Source: Bacillota bacterium (lineage in GTDB: Bacteria > Bacillota > Clostridia > Lachnospirales > Lachnospiraceae). Taken from it: a stretch of 64,000 nt of DNA. Each line of letters starts with the position of its first letter. Within the stretch, counting starts at the first letter, position 1. The DNA lies in assembly GCA_023450835.1 (NCBI GenBank), contig JAEXGM010000014.1:1-64000 (forward strand), in the 5' to 3' direction. Made by a program: the position numbers and the translations under genes. Below the pieces are notes generated by a model. It saw nothing but the letters and a program-made list of their open reading frames with translations. It was not told where the DNA came from and made no database searches. Positions 17,171 through 25,930 of this stretch are shown here, in pieces.

Positions 17171-18478
17171 TTATTGTTTCACATTAATAGCAAGTACTTC
17201 TTTTAACAATTCTTCCGGAGTTTTGACCCCGGTAGAAATGTCGACGATCCCGGCAATCAGTGTATTATAAGCTTCCTGGGATAGCCTGGAATCGATGGGC
17301 GTTGAAACGCTTGTTGCCTCACTGCTGTATTTCAGCCCCGAGCGGGATAAAGGCGTCAGGTTTTTAATGGGGTCTGCTTCTACGGCAGCACTTCCATTGC
17401 CTCCCCAATACTTTGTTACCGCTTCCTTGCTGGTATTTGCCATTACAAACTTTACGGCGGCATCTCTCTTATCCGGGTCAAGCCAGGCTTTCTTTGTTAT
17501 ATAAAAGCCGGAGGAGATACCTCCTACCATATCTGTACTTCGTGCCTTCCCGCCGGGTATTACCGGATATGCCACCACAACGGTATTCTGCTGATCCGGA
17601 ACGCTGCCAAGAAACCAGGAGCCGTCTACTTTCATAGCTGCCCGCTTGGACTTAAAAAGCTCACCGGCAAGGTCATTATCAATAGTGTCCGTGTCTTTCG
17701 GAAAAGCTCCCATATCCCTTAAGGTCTTAAACATCTCAAGCCCTTCACACCATTCTTTTGGAACAGTCTTTGGAATCTGCGTATAACTGTCAGGGCCTGC
17801 CGCTGAGAGAATTAAGTATTCGACCAGGTAATGGGGCACATTATTCAAGGATACCGCTATGGGTACAATATTATTTTCTTTAAAGGTCTCAATGGCTCTT
17901 AGCATGTTGAACCACGTAGTAGGAAGCTCAAGACCGTATTTTTTAAACAAATCTTTATTGCAGAACAGCCCCTCCCAATAACCGGTTGTGGGAACCGCCC
18001 GTTCAATGCCGTCAGGGTTAGCCGCCGCCTTTAGGGCACTCGGCAAAGTATCCCCGGCATAGTCAGGATATTCTGTTCTTACTTCATTTATTGTTACGAA
18101 TTTATCCGCTGCCAGAACATCACTTGCATTGGCATCTGTAAAATACTGTATTACATCCGGTTCATTCCCAACTGCAAAGTCGGCTGCAATTCTGGTCTTC
18201 CAGTCTTGATCGGATACCTGGGAATCATCCTCCACTGTAATATAGGGATAATCCTCCATGAATTTACTGATAATTGCCTGATAATTGGAAGCATTGGGAT
18301 CTGTTCCCCCATACATGGAGACTGTAGTAAGTGTTACCGGATTATTTTCATCAGCCGGCGTTGCCCCTGCATCCCCGCTGATATCCGTTATATTGCTGCC
18401 AGTATTACTGCAAGCCGTACAGAAAAAGGTTAAAACTATGGCTAAAAATGATATGGACCATTTAGCCCTTCTTTTCAT
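17171..18478 (-). CDS. Sugar-binding lipoprotein of ABC transporter
   Basis: A 435-residue family 1 extracellular solute-binding protein. The signal peptide ends in a lipobox (TFFCTACSNTG) with the lipidated Cys at about 23. The mature part has the usual pattern (ITVEDDSQVSDQDWKTRIAADFAVGNEPDVI; AAMKVDGSWFLG). It captures a saccharide outside the membrane for the two permeases. The substrate cannot be told. First structural gene after the kinase; a palindromic site lies in its leader. Confidence 0.92.
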   Translation of the reverse strand: MKRRAKWSISFLAIVLTFFCTACSNTGSNITDISGDAGATPADENNPVTLTTVSMYGGTDPNASNYQAIISKFMEDYPYITVEDDSQVSDQDWKTRIAADFAVGNEPDVIQYFTDANASDVLAADKFVTINEVRTEYPDYAGDTLPSALKAAANPDGIERAVPTTGYWEGLFCNKDLFKKYGLELPTTWFNMLRAIETFKENNIVPIAVSLNNVPHYLVEYLILSAAGPDSYTQIPKTVPKEWCEGLEMFKTLRDMGAFPKDTDTIDNDLAGELFKSKRAAMKVDGSWFLGSVPDQQNTVVVAYPVIPGGKARSTDMVGGISSGFYITKKAWLDPDKRDAAVKFVMANTSKEAVTKYWGGNGSAAVEADPIKNLTPLSRSGLKYSSEATSVSTPIDSRLSQEAYNTLIAGIVDISTGVKTPEELLKEVLAINVKQ

Positions 18479-18500
18479 AAGCTTCCTCCCTAATAAAGAA

Positions 18501-18527
18501 AGTTTTACGCGTTAAATAAGTAAAACT
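18501..18527. promoter_or_regulatory. Inverted repeat in the binding-protein gene leader
   Basis: AGTTTTAC (18501-18508) and GTAAAACT (18520-18527) form an 8-bp inverted repeat with an 11-base spacer, 23 bases upstream of the start codon. Could be an operator or a small RNA stem; the bound protein is unknown. Confidence 0.35.
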
Positions 18528-18622
18528 CACTTTACAAAATTATTATATCTTTTCCGGTGCCGTATTTCATTCTACCATCTTGACATTATTTGTTCCATCT
18601 TGCCCTGTTCTCTTTTGCAAAG

Positions 18623-20398
18623 CTATATGCAGGGGATTGTAATAGCCGAGATTACTTTGCCGTCCACCGAATGTATGCTTAAGCCGTAATCATCCCCGAA
18701 TATAAGCTTAATACGTTCATTGACGTTTCGTATTCCCAGAGAGGTGTGTTTACCCTTTCCCTCTAAGGAACCGGAATTATCGCCGTCCAAGAGAGCCTGT
18801 ACCTTTTTCTCCTCTTCTTCTGAAAAACTGCCGGTATTGATAATCTTTAATATTACCTTTTCCTCCTCCTGGTACACATAGAAATTGATGACTCCGCCCT
18901 GTACCGTATAGGCACCATGCACCACTGCATTTTCAAGGAGGGGCTGTAAGATAAGCTGCGGCAGCTGCGCCTGCATCAGCCTTTCATCAATCTCCTTTTC
19001 AAATCGTATACGGTCCCCAAATCGCATGGAGGTAATGTAGATGTAAGCTTCCGCTCCCTTTAATTCCTCCGCCAGGGATATAAGCTTCCGATTTTCCCTG
19101 CCCATGCTCTGGTTCAGAAGAACCGCCAGCGCCTCTATCATTTTGGATACGGCATCGTCCCCCGCCATTCTGGCCTGCCAATTCATCATCTCTAAGGTAT
19201 TATTCAGAAAATGCGGATTTATCTGGGACTGCAGGGCAAGTATCTTTGCTTCCTTCCTGGCCAGCTGCTCCTTATATGCATAATCAAAGAGATATTTGAC
19301 CTCCGAAGACATCTTGTTGAATGAATCGGAGAGATAATTAAATTCCAGATTTGGCATAACATCTCCCTTAATCTGCCAGCCGAAATTACCGCCTTCAATA
19401 TTCTTTGACGCCTTTACCATCCGTTCCATGGGCTTTGTGATATTATGGGATATAAAATACAGCATATAGATAAAGACCGGTATGATTATCAGTATGTTTA
19501 AAAGAATAACACTGTTCATGACCCTTATCTCACTGAAGATAACATCCTTATTGGCTATCAGTACTACCCCATAGTAGTAATCATCAAACTTCTGCTGATA
19601 TATAATTCCCTGGTATACCTTATCCTCTGCTTTTATGGTCCGTCTGTTATTCTTTCGTACAAATTCTTTTTCCAGATCCTTTAAGACAGTCTTCTCATCG
19701 GATTCTTTCAGCTGATTATTATATAATATCATCTCATCCGCATCGTCTACAAAAAAACCCAGATCATAATTCTTATTAATATTAATCCCGTCAAAGAACT
19801 TATCCTCATTCAGTTCCAGCACCAGGGTCCCGAATTTGGTATAATTTCTGGTGGTATAGAGATTCCGGATGATATAGATTTTCCCGTTCATAATCTTTAC
19901 ATGGGCATCGGATGTATTCTCACTGGTAATAGCTTCCGCATACCGCTTCACATCCCTGATATAAATCTGAACGGTACTTGCCTGCTCTCTTGTGGCATAA
20001 TAGAGTTTGTCCGTATTATCGGAAAGATAGAAAGTAGACATGACAAAGCGGTTATCATTAATATATTTGCTCTTTAAATTTCCGATTACCTCCTTGTAGA
20101 AACCTGCCTCCGACATCTCACCATTCTTGTATTTATTCCATGCCTTTTCCAGTACCAGGTCATAGGATATCTTCTTGGAACTTTCAATGGCCTCATTTAA
20201 TTTCTGACTGTGAAAGGTAGTATAGTTCTTAAGACTTTCCACCATCAAAGCTTGTGTTTTTTGTATGATATTATTCCGGTAGTAGGAAAACATGAACACC
20301 ATAAAGACAATGATAGGAACTGTCCAGCATACAACGGTCACCAAAAGCAGTGCTTTCTTTAATGATATGGGCTGATTCTTTTTCACTGTCAGCGGCAT
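18623..20398 (-). CDS. Sensor histidine kinase (YesM/LytS type)
   Basis: From the ATG at 20398 (AGGAGGGG seven bases upstream) it is 591 residues. It has a transmembrane helix near the N terminus (ALLLVTVVCWTVPIIVFMVFMFSY), an extracellular sensor region of about 250 residues, a second helix (VILLNILIIIPVFIYMLYFI), a HAMP segment, and a His_kinase domain with phospho-His in LQSQINPHFLNNTLEMMNW. ATP-binding motifs follow (LILQPLLENAVVHGA; TSLGIRNVNERIKLIFG). It should phosphorylate the YesN-type regulator at the far end of the transporter operon. Confidence 0.92.
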   Translation of the reverse strand: MPLTVKKNQPISLKKALLLVTVVCWTVPIIVFMVFMFSYYRNNIIQKTQALMVESLKNYTTFHSQKLNEAIESSKKISYDLVLEKAWNKYKNGEMSEAGFYKEVIGNLKSKYINDNRFVMSTFYLSDNTDKLYYATREQASTVQIYIRDVKRYAEAITSENTSDAHVKIMNGKIYIIRNLYTTRNYTKFGTLVLELNEDKFFDGININKNYDLGFFVDDADEMILYNNQLKESDEKTVLKDLEKEFVRKNNRRTIKAEDKVYQGIIYQQKFDDYYYGVVLIANKDVIFSEIRVMNSVILLNILIIIPVFIYMLYFISHNITKPMERMVKASKNIEGGNFGWQIKGDVMPNLEFNYLSDSFNKMSSEVKYLFDYAYKEQLARKEAKILALQSQINPHFLNNTLEMMNWQARMAGDDAVSKMIEALAVLLNQSMGRENRKLISLAEELKGAEAYIYITSMRFGDRIRFEKEIDERLMQAQLPQLILQPLLENAVVHGAYTVQGGVINFYVYQEEEKVILKIINTGSFSEEEEKKVQALLDGDNSGSLEGKGKHTSLGIRNVNERIKLIFGDDYGLSIHSVDGKVISAITIPCI

Positions 20399-20484
20399 GG
20401 TTATTCCCCTCCTAAAGTTATCTTGTCTTTCCATTTTAGCATAGGGACACAGGGGGTGCAATATTTGTTTCAGTCAAAAAAACA

Positions 20485-20513
20485 TTGACTTTTTGCACAA
20501 AACAAGCTATAAT
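20485..20513 (+). promoter_or_regulatory. Promoter of the ptsH-ptsI unit
   Basis: TTGACT (20485-20490), 17-base spacer, TATAAT (20508-20513). It sits 22 bases before the first RAT site, so every transcript passes both antiterminator elements. Confidence 0.8.
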
Positions 20514-20534
20514 ATTAGCAAAGTTAATAGTTAA

Positions 20535-20604
20535 GGATTGCGACTGTTTCGACAGGCAAGACCGGCTTAGTATTTCTTTTTATTTACTAGTTAGGTCTTT
20601 TTAT
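20535..20604 (+). promoter_or_regulatory. RAT antiterminator site 1 with overlapping terminator
   Basis: GGATTGCGACTGTTTCGACA followed by GGCAAGACC matches the ribonucleic antiterminator recognised by BglG/LicT/SacY/GlcT proteins. Its 3' part (AAGACC) also pairs with GGTCTT at 20594-20599 to make a terminator ending in a T-rich tract. Bound antiterminator protein would keep transcription going into ptsH. Confidence 0.8.
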
Positions 20605-20664
20605 TTTGTTCATGGTCAAGAGACAGGTACCTTACTTTAAACTGCATATATAATGTTTAACGAT

Positions 20665-20720
20665 GGATTGTGACTGGTAAGGCAGGCAAGACCTGATTAG
20701 GAATAATTAGGTCTTTTTTT
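20665..20720 (+). promoter_or_regulatory. RAT antiterminator site 2 with overlapping terminator
   Basis: GGATTGTGACTGGTAAGGCA followed by GGCAAGACCT is very close to the E. coli bgl and B. subtilis licT RAT consensus. Overlapping arms AAGACCTGATTA and TAATTAGGTCTT are followed by seven T. This is the second of two elements in series, 130 bases apart, upstream of ptsH. Confidence 0.85.
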
Positions 20721-20817
20721 ATTGCTTTATGGAAATATACTAAAAATGCTCTTCATTTTTACATGAAGGCAATGGAATAGACAGATACTATATCAATTAA
20801 AATTGGAGGATACTATT

Positions 20818-21075
20818 ATGAAAACATTTGATTACACTGTTAAAGATGAATTGGGAATTCACGCAAGGCCCGCTGGTTTACTGGTAAGAACAGCATCTAC
20901 GTTCAAGTCATCCGTCACACTAAAGAAAGCTGACAAAGAAGCTGATTTAAAACGTCTCTTTGCAGTAATGGGCCTGTCAGTTAAAAAGGCCGATACTGTA
21001 ACTGTAGTAATTAACGGAGAAGACGAAGACGAAGCTCTGAAGGCTATAAAGCTGTTTTTTGAAGGTAATTTATAG
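20818..21075 (+). CDS. ptsH: HPr phosphocarrier protein lacking Ser46
   Basis: An 85-residue HPr. His15 in GIHARPAG accepts phosphate from Enzyme I. The start is the ATG at 20818; an in-frame TTG at 20803 overlaps the ribosome binding site GGAGG. The usual regulatory serine region (KSIMGVMSLG in B. subtilis) reads LKRLFAVMGLSV here, so position 46 is Arg. This HPr cannot be phosphorylated by HPr kinase at the classical site. It is followed by ptsI and controlled by two RAT sites. A second HPr with Ser46 is at 27804. Confidence 0.95.
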   Translation: MKTFDYTVKDELGIHARPAGLLVRTASTFKSSVTLKKADKEADLKRLFAVMGLSVKKADTVTVVINGEDEDEALKAIKLFFEGNL

Positions 21076-21204
21076 TACCGGTAAGAGGCAAGGCATACCT
21101 GAAGAGTGCTAATGGAGCACATTTAAAATGTGTTCCTGCACACAGATGGAAGCCAGGTATGAATTAATAAAAAGTATAATTCATACACATCATGGAGGTT
21201 TAGA

Positions 21205-22875
21205 ATGCTAGTTATAAAAGGAAAAAGTGTATTCGGCGGTATTGCAATCGGAAAGATAAGCTATCTAAAGAAAACCAAAGAGACCGTGAAACGTACCAAA
21301 GTAAACGACATAGAAAAGGAGCTGGAACGCTTTGAGACAGCCAGGCAGGCTGCTATCGGACAGCTTGGTGACCTTTATCAGACGGCTGTTGTAAAAGTCG
21401 GTGAAGCCAATGCCATGGTAATGCAGGTACACCAGATGATGTTAGACGACCTGGATTATGTGGAATCTGTTAATAACATCATTACTACTCAGAGTGTAAA
21501 TGCAGAATATGCGGTAGGTGTTACCGGAGACAATTTTGCACAGATGTTTTCTTCTATGGATGACGAATACATGAAAGAGCGCTCTGCGGATGTTTTGGAT
21601 ATCTCAGACCGTCTTATTAAGATATTAAATAACACTGAGCATAGAGAGCAAGCTAAGGAGCAAACTCCGGAAGAATCCGTAATTATTGCGGCAGATGATT
21701 TGGCACCCAGTGAGACCATCCAGCTTGACAAGGATAAAGTTCTCTCTTTCCTTACAAAGTACGGCTCTGTTAACTCTCATACGGCCATTCTCGCCCGTAC
21801 TATGAATATTCCGGCCGTAATCGGCCTGCAGGAGGCCTTGACGGAAGACGCTGATGGGAAGCTTGCTATTGTTGACGGCTTTACCGGCACCGTTTATATC
21901 GAACCGGATGAAAAAACCGTAAAAGAAATGCAGGAAAAGAAACGCCGGGACCATGAGAAAAAAGAACTTTTATTGACCTTAAAGGGAAAAGAAAATGTCA
22001 CGCTGGACGGAAAGTCCATACAAATCTACGCCAATATCGGCAATTCCTCCGATATCGGTGCGGTGCTTAAAAATGATGCCGGTGGAATCGGTCTATTCCG
22101 CAGTGAATTCCTTTATCTTGAGAAATCAGACTATCCTACGGAAGAAGAACAGTTCAGCATATACAAATATGTAGCAGAAAATCTTGCCGGTAAGAAAGTA
22201 ATAATCCGTACCCTTGATATCGGCGCTGATAAACAGGCTGCCTACTTCAACCTTCCAAAGGAAGAAAATCCTGCCTTAGGATACCGTGCCATCAGAATCT
22301 GCCTGACCAGAAAAGATATCTTTAAGACCCAGTTAAGAGCTCTTTACAGAGCTTCCGCCTTTGGAAATATCTCTATTATGTTTCCTATGATTACTTCCCT
22401 TGGGGAAGTTTTAGAAATTAAAGAAGTAGTAGCCGAAGTCAAAGAGGAACTGCAAAAGGAAGGGATTTCTTATAGAGAAAACCTGGAGCTTGGTATTATG
22501 TTAGAGACTCCTGCCGCCGTACTTATCAGTGATTTATTGGCAAAGGAAGTGGATTTCTTTAGCGTCGGCACCAACGACCTGACCCAGTACACCACTGCCA
22601 TTGACAGGCAGAATCCTATGCTTGACAAGTTTTATGACCCTCATCACCTTTCCATCTTAAGAATGTTAAAATTCGCTGCAGACAACGCACATAAATATGG
22701 CAAATGGATCGGCATCTGCGGAGAACTTGCAGGAGATTTAACTCTTACAGAAGCTTTCTTAAATATTGGCATTGACGAATTATCTGTTTCTCCTGCCCTG
22801 ATACTTCCCCTTCGGAAAAAAGTAAGGGAAAGCAGAATCAGTGCGGTAAATGCAGATTGGGTCCTGCCGGTATAA
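21205..22875 (+). CDS. ptsI: PTS Enzyme I (phosphoenolpyruvate-protein phosphotransferase)
   Basis: A 556-residue Enzyme I that moves phosphate from PEP to HPr. The phospho-His is His192 in YGSVNSHTAILARTM, where the usual GG is YG. The PEP-binding domain has GGIGLFRSEFLYL, the TLDIGADK segment, the signature VDFFSVGTNDLTQY and the active-site Cys505 (IGICGELAGD). The ATG has GGAGG upstream. It lies 129 bases after ptsH, with which it is presumably cotranscribed. A second Enzyme I is at 25931. Confidence 0.96.
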   Translation: MLVIKGKSVFGGIAIGKISYLKKTKETVKRTKVNDIEKELERFETARQAAIGQLGDLYQTAVVKVGEANAMVMQVHQMMLDDLDYVESVNNIITTQSVNAEYAVGVTGDNFAQMFSSMDDEYMKERSADVLDISDRLIKILNNTEHREQAKEQTPEESVIIAADDLAPSETIQLDKDKVLSFLTKYGSVNSHTAILARTMNIPAVIGLQEALTEDADGKLAIVDGFTGTVYIEPDEKTVKEMQEKKRRDHEKKELLLTLKGKENVTLDGKSIQIYANIGNSSDIGAVLKNDAGGIGLFRSEFLYLEKSDYPTEEEQFSIYKYVAENLAGKKVIIRTLDIGADKQAAYFNLPKEENPALGYRAIRICLTRKDIFKTQLRALYRASAFGNISIMFPMITSLGEVLEIKEVVAEVKEELQKEGISYRENLELGIMLETPAAVLISDLLAKEVDFFSVGTNDLTQYTTAIDRQNPMLDKFYDPHHLSILRMLKFAADNAHKYGKWIGICGELAGDLTLTEAFLNIGIDELSVSPALILPLRKKVRESRISAVNADWVLPV

Positions 22876-22905
22876 ATTGCCGGTTTCCTTTATAAAAGAT
22901 ATATG

Positions 22906-22952
22906 AAAGCAGAAATATCACATCTTTCACGGTTTGATATTTCTGCTTTGTT
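22906..22952 (+). terminator. Terminator after ptsI
   Basis: AAAGCAGAAATATCA (22906-22920) pairs with TGATATTTCTGCTTT (22935-22949). A strong 15-bp stem with a short T-rich tail ends the ptsHI unit. Confidence 0.7.
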
Positions 22953-23011
22953 ATGTTACAATTAGCGGGTTCAGAACATTTTACAGATCAGTATTTACGA
23001 AGGGAGCAGAA

Positions 23012-23644
23012 ATGAGTACAGAAATTTTACTGATACGACACGGAGAAACTGAATGGAATAAGCTTGGTAAATTCCAGGGCACTGTAGATATCCCGCTGTC
23101 CGACGAAGGAAGAAGCCAGGCAATGGCTTTAAAGAAATCTCTTCATGGTGATTTTCAGGCAGTTTATGCAAGTCCTCTGGTAAGAGCAATGGAAACAGCA
23201 AGAATCCTCTGTCAGGATACCCGCCAACAGGTAATTCCCTGTGAAGGAATGAAAGAAATAAACTTCGGTGCCTGGGAAGGACTTACCCTCGATGAGATTA
23301 AGAATACTTATCCCAGTGAACTTGCCGCATGGAGAAGTGATGAAAAGAATGGTCCTTTTGTCGGCGGAGATATCTCCATACGCAACGCCAGTATTAGAGC
23401 TGCAAAAGCAATTCGCGCAGTTGCAGAAAAACATCCCGATGAAAAGGTACTGATTATCGCCCATGGCGGAATTATAAAGGCAGGACTTATCGGTCTTTTT
23501 GAATGGAAAATGACGATGTACCATCATTTCTATGTTGGTAACACCGCCATCTCCAAAGTGAATTTTAGAAGTCCTGATTATCCCATTCTGGAATCCTTTA
23601 ATGATACCTGTCATTTAAAAGAGGGTTCATTTTCTATCGTTTAA
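23012..23644 (+). CDS. Histidine phosphatase family protein (phosphoglycerate mutase-like)
   Basis: From the ATG at 23012 (GGGAGC upstream) it is 210 residues. The catalytic RHG motif is LLIRHGETEWN at residues 5-15; a second His comes in IIAHGGIIKAG. These enzymes use a phospho-His intermediate. Members include CobC-type alpha-ribazole phosphatases, broad-specificity phosphatases and mutases; the substrate cannot be assigned. Convergent with the nitroreductase gene, six bases between stops. Confidence 0.88.
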   Translation: MSTEILLIRHGETEWNKLGKFQGTVDIPLSDEGRSQAMALKKSLHGDFQAVYASPLVRAMETARILCQDTRQQVIPCEGMKEINFGAWEGLTLDEIKNTYPSELAAWRSDEKNGPFVGGDISIRNASIRAAKAIRAVAEKHPDEKVLIIAHGGIIKAGLIGLFEWKMTMYHHFYVGNTAISKVNFRSPDYPILESFNDTCHLKEGSFSIV

Positions 23645-23649
23645 GAGTC

Positions 23650-24231
23650 TTAAAAGGACTCTATAATCACCTCTGACAGGGAGCGTTTCGGTACATGATG
23701 GATGGTTTCCTCATCTCTCCAGTACTTTACATTCCCGTCCTTCATCTCTTCTATCACTACCTCTTCTTTCGGATATCCAAGGGCAATCACTAACAGAATC
23801 TCATATCTTTCAGGTATGGAAAGCTTCTCCGTCAATTCCGCCTTTTTGATATTTCCGATAAAGCATCCCTTTATCCCTAAGGAAGCTGCACCCAGAAATA
23901 TACTCTGGGCCGCAATTCCTTCATCCACTTCTGCTTTGGCGGCAATTTCACTGTCTCTTAACATAATGATGTAACCTGCCGGTCTTTCGCCCTTTACCGG
24001 TCCGTTCCAATCCTTTAAATAACCTGCCCAGCCAAGACAGGAGAAAACCTTTTCTCTTACTTCTTCCTGGCTGACCAGTATGTATTTAAGGGGCTGTAAA
24101 TTGGCCGCACTTGGAGATAACCTGCCCAGGTCTGCCAATTCCCTTAGCAACTGGGCGGTGATTTCTTTCTTCTCTTCAAAACGTCTGAAAGATCTTGCTT
24201 CTGTAACCAGTTTTGTAAATTGCTCGTTCAT
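23650..24231 (-). CDS. Nitroreductase family flavoprotein
   Basis: From the ATG at 24231 (AGGAGG upstream) it is 193 residues. The N terminus ARSFRRFEEKKEITAQLLRELADLGRLSPSAANLQP is the classic FMN-binding start of the family, and QSIFLGAASLGIKGCFIGN and VIALGYPKEE complete the fold. These enzymes reduce nitro compounds, quinones or other acceptors with NAD(P)H. The natural substrate is unknown. Confidence 0.88.
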   Translation of the reverse strand: MNEQFTKLVTEARSFRRFEEKKEITAQLLRELADLGRLSPSAANLQPLKYILVSQEEVREKVFSCLGWAGYLKDWNGPVKGERPAGYIIMLRDSEIAAKAEVDEGIAAQSIFLGAASLGIKGCFIGNIKKAELTEKLSIPERYEILLVIALGYPKEEVVIEEMKDGNVKYWRDEETIHHVPKRSLSEVIIESF

Positions 24232-24370
24232 ATTTATACCTCCTGTATAACGCAGATCTGTCTGCGTTACTGCCTTAATAAGTAGTTTGAAAGGAACTTT
24301 CACACTTCTCTCCTATTCATGTTATCTCATATCGACGCCTGCTGCATAATTTATTTGCAAGCAATAGTTT

Positions 24371-25405
24371 TTACACTTCTTCTACATAAGAGGGATTGTT
24401 AAAGTCCATTCTTTGTATGACATCTTTCAATCTTCCAGTCATCTCATCCACTGCATAGAACACTACCTGATTGGATTTCTGATTAGCAATCATCAGGCAT
24501 TTATCATCCTTTGTAAGGGCAATATGTCTTGGGTGTTCACCTTTACAGCTGATATCCTGTTTCTTGGTAAGTAACCCGTCCGGGTTAATATCAAAGACTG
24601 CAATGGAATCCGCACCTCTGTTCGCTGCGTATAAGAATCTTCCGTCCTTTGATATAGCAAGGCCGGAACCATAACTTACCCCTCTGAACAATTCCGGAAG
24701 GGTACTTATAATCTGTATACGGGTAAAAAGAGGTTCTCCCTCTTTCTTCTCAAACAGATATACATATATTTCATTGGAATATTCCGTTATGACATAGAGG
24801 AAATTAAGAATTGGGTGAAATTTAAGATGTCTGGGTCCTGCATCTTTATTTAAATCGATTTCAGCGGCAGGTAACTCCGATAGGATTTTTCCGCCTTCTG
24901 TCTGAAATACAAATACCTTATCCTGAGCAATTCCGGCAAATAATACATAAGAACCCTGGGGTTCCTTCTCACAGCAATGAGCTCTTGCTATACCGCTCTC
25001 CGGATTCGCGGGCAGCTTAAAGAAATTCAGTATCGTTGTGAAGCGGTAATCTTCCACTTTAACAGCCGCTACATGCCCTGTGCCGTAAAAGGAGCAATAT
25101 AAGACGCTCTCCCCAGGTTCATAGAGTATATGGCAGAGGTCTCCGCCCTGCAGTTCCAGTTCATGACGCAGTACATAAGTCTCCCCGATTCTCTGATAGC
25201 AAAGAACACTTCCGCTCTCCTTCTCTTCCCGGATACCAAAGCACATATCCTTCCAGGTGCAAAGATAAGAGGGCTCTTTTATGTGCTCCCTCCAGATAGT
25301 ATTTTCCACCTTGTAATCGTCTGACATTTCCCATAGCTTTACGGACGGTTCCCCCCCAACCGGCCCATACCCCGACACCAATAGTTCTTTCTGCTTTTTG
25401 CTCAT
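24371..25405 (-). CDS. Lactonase family beta-propeller protein (6-phosphogluconolactonase-like)
   Basis: From the ATG at 25405 (GGAGAGC upstream) it is 344 residues, the usual length of YkgB/Pgl-type seven-bladed propellers. Characteristic stretches are GPRHLKFHPILNFLYVITEYSNEIYVY, SKDGRFLYAANRGADSIAVFDI and HPRHIALTKDDKCLMIANQKSNQVVFY. Family members hydrolyse 6-phosphogluconolactone or related lactones. The frame stays open for 95 codons upstream, but those residues do not match the family. No other pentose phosphate gene is near, so the exact lactone is uncertain. Confidence 0.82.
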   Translation of the reverse strand: MSKKQKELLVSGYGPVGGEPSVKLWEMSDDYKVENTIWREHIKEPSYLCTWKDMCFGIREEKESGSVLCYQRIGETYVLRHELELQGGDLCHILYEPGESVLYCSFYGTGHVAAVKVEDYRFTTILNFFKLPANPESGIARAHCCEKEPQGSYVLFAGIAQDKVFVFQTEGGKILSELPAAEIDLNKDAGPRHLKFHPILNFLYVITEYSNEIYVYLFEKKEGEPLFTRIQIISTLPELFRGVSYGSGLAISKDGRFLYAANRGADSIAVFDINPDGLLTKKQDISCKGEHPRHIALTKDDKCLMIANQKSNQVVFYAVDEMTGRLKDVIQRMDFNNPSYVEEV

Positions 25406-25776
25406 ACTATTTGCTCTCCATTTCTTTGCATATTTCACTTCTTTCGCCGGTGCTATGACAACGGCCGACTCTACACCCAGGTATTCACTAATTGTTATTT
25501 TAATACTGCTATGGGAAGATAGCAAGAATTTCTTATGAAAGGCAGCTTTGAGATAAAGTTTTGAGGCTTTGAGACCATGTGCAGCATACAATAATGTGAT
25601 TAGGGCTTCCGTCTTCCTTACATTATCAGGTCTGGAAAGAATATCAAACAAGAGCCATGTATAATTAAGACTTACAGTCCCCTTATACATGGCCCTTGTT
25701 TGATATTCTTAATGTTTTCAAATACAGATTCATACCCGTGTCCAAGAATTTGCATGTTACAGGAAAAGACAGAAGC

Positions 25777-25903
25777 TAGTGTGAACTAAAGATATTTCAC
25801 ATTCGGCACCCAGTGGCCTCACGGCCAAACTCCACATACAAGATTATACCTGCGAAATCCCCGGCATAATCTTGAGGTGCGTTGAAAAGGGCATGGCTGT
25901 TAG
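25777..25903 (-). repeat. Dispersed intergenic repeat, copy A (full length)
   Basis: On the minus strand: CAGCCATGCC, then CAACGCACCTCAAGATTA, GGATTTCGCAGG, then TGGCCGTGAGGCCA and GTGAAAT...TTCACACTAG. It aligns along its length with copy B. TGGCC-GTGA-GGCCA makes a 5-bp stem with a GNRA-type tetraloop, and AAGATTATGCC/GGTATAATCTT makes a second stem. It lies 27 bases after the second Enzyme I gene. The rest of 25406-25930 holds nothing else recognised. Confidence 0.7.
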
Positions 25904-25930
25904 TATATGAAAATCCTTCTGTAATTAAAT

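Noticed and set aside
25406..25690. Possible 95-residue N-terminal extension of the lactonase
   Set aside because: The family length and a good ribosome binding site fit the start at 25405; the extra residues resemble no known domain.
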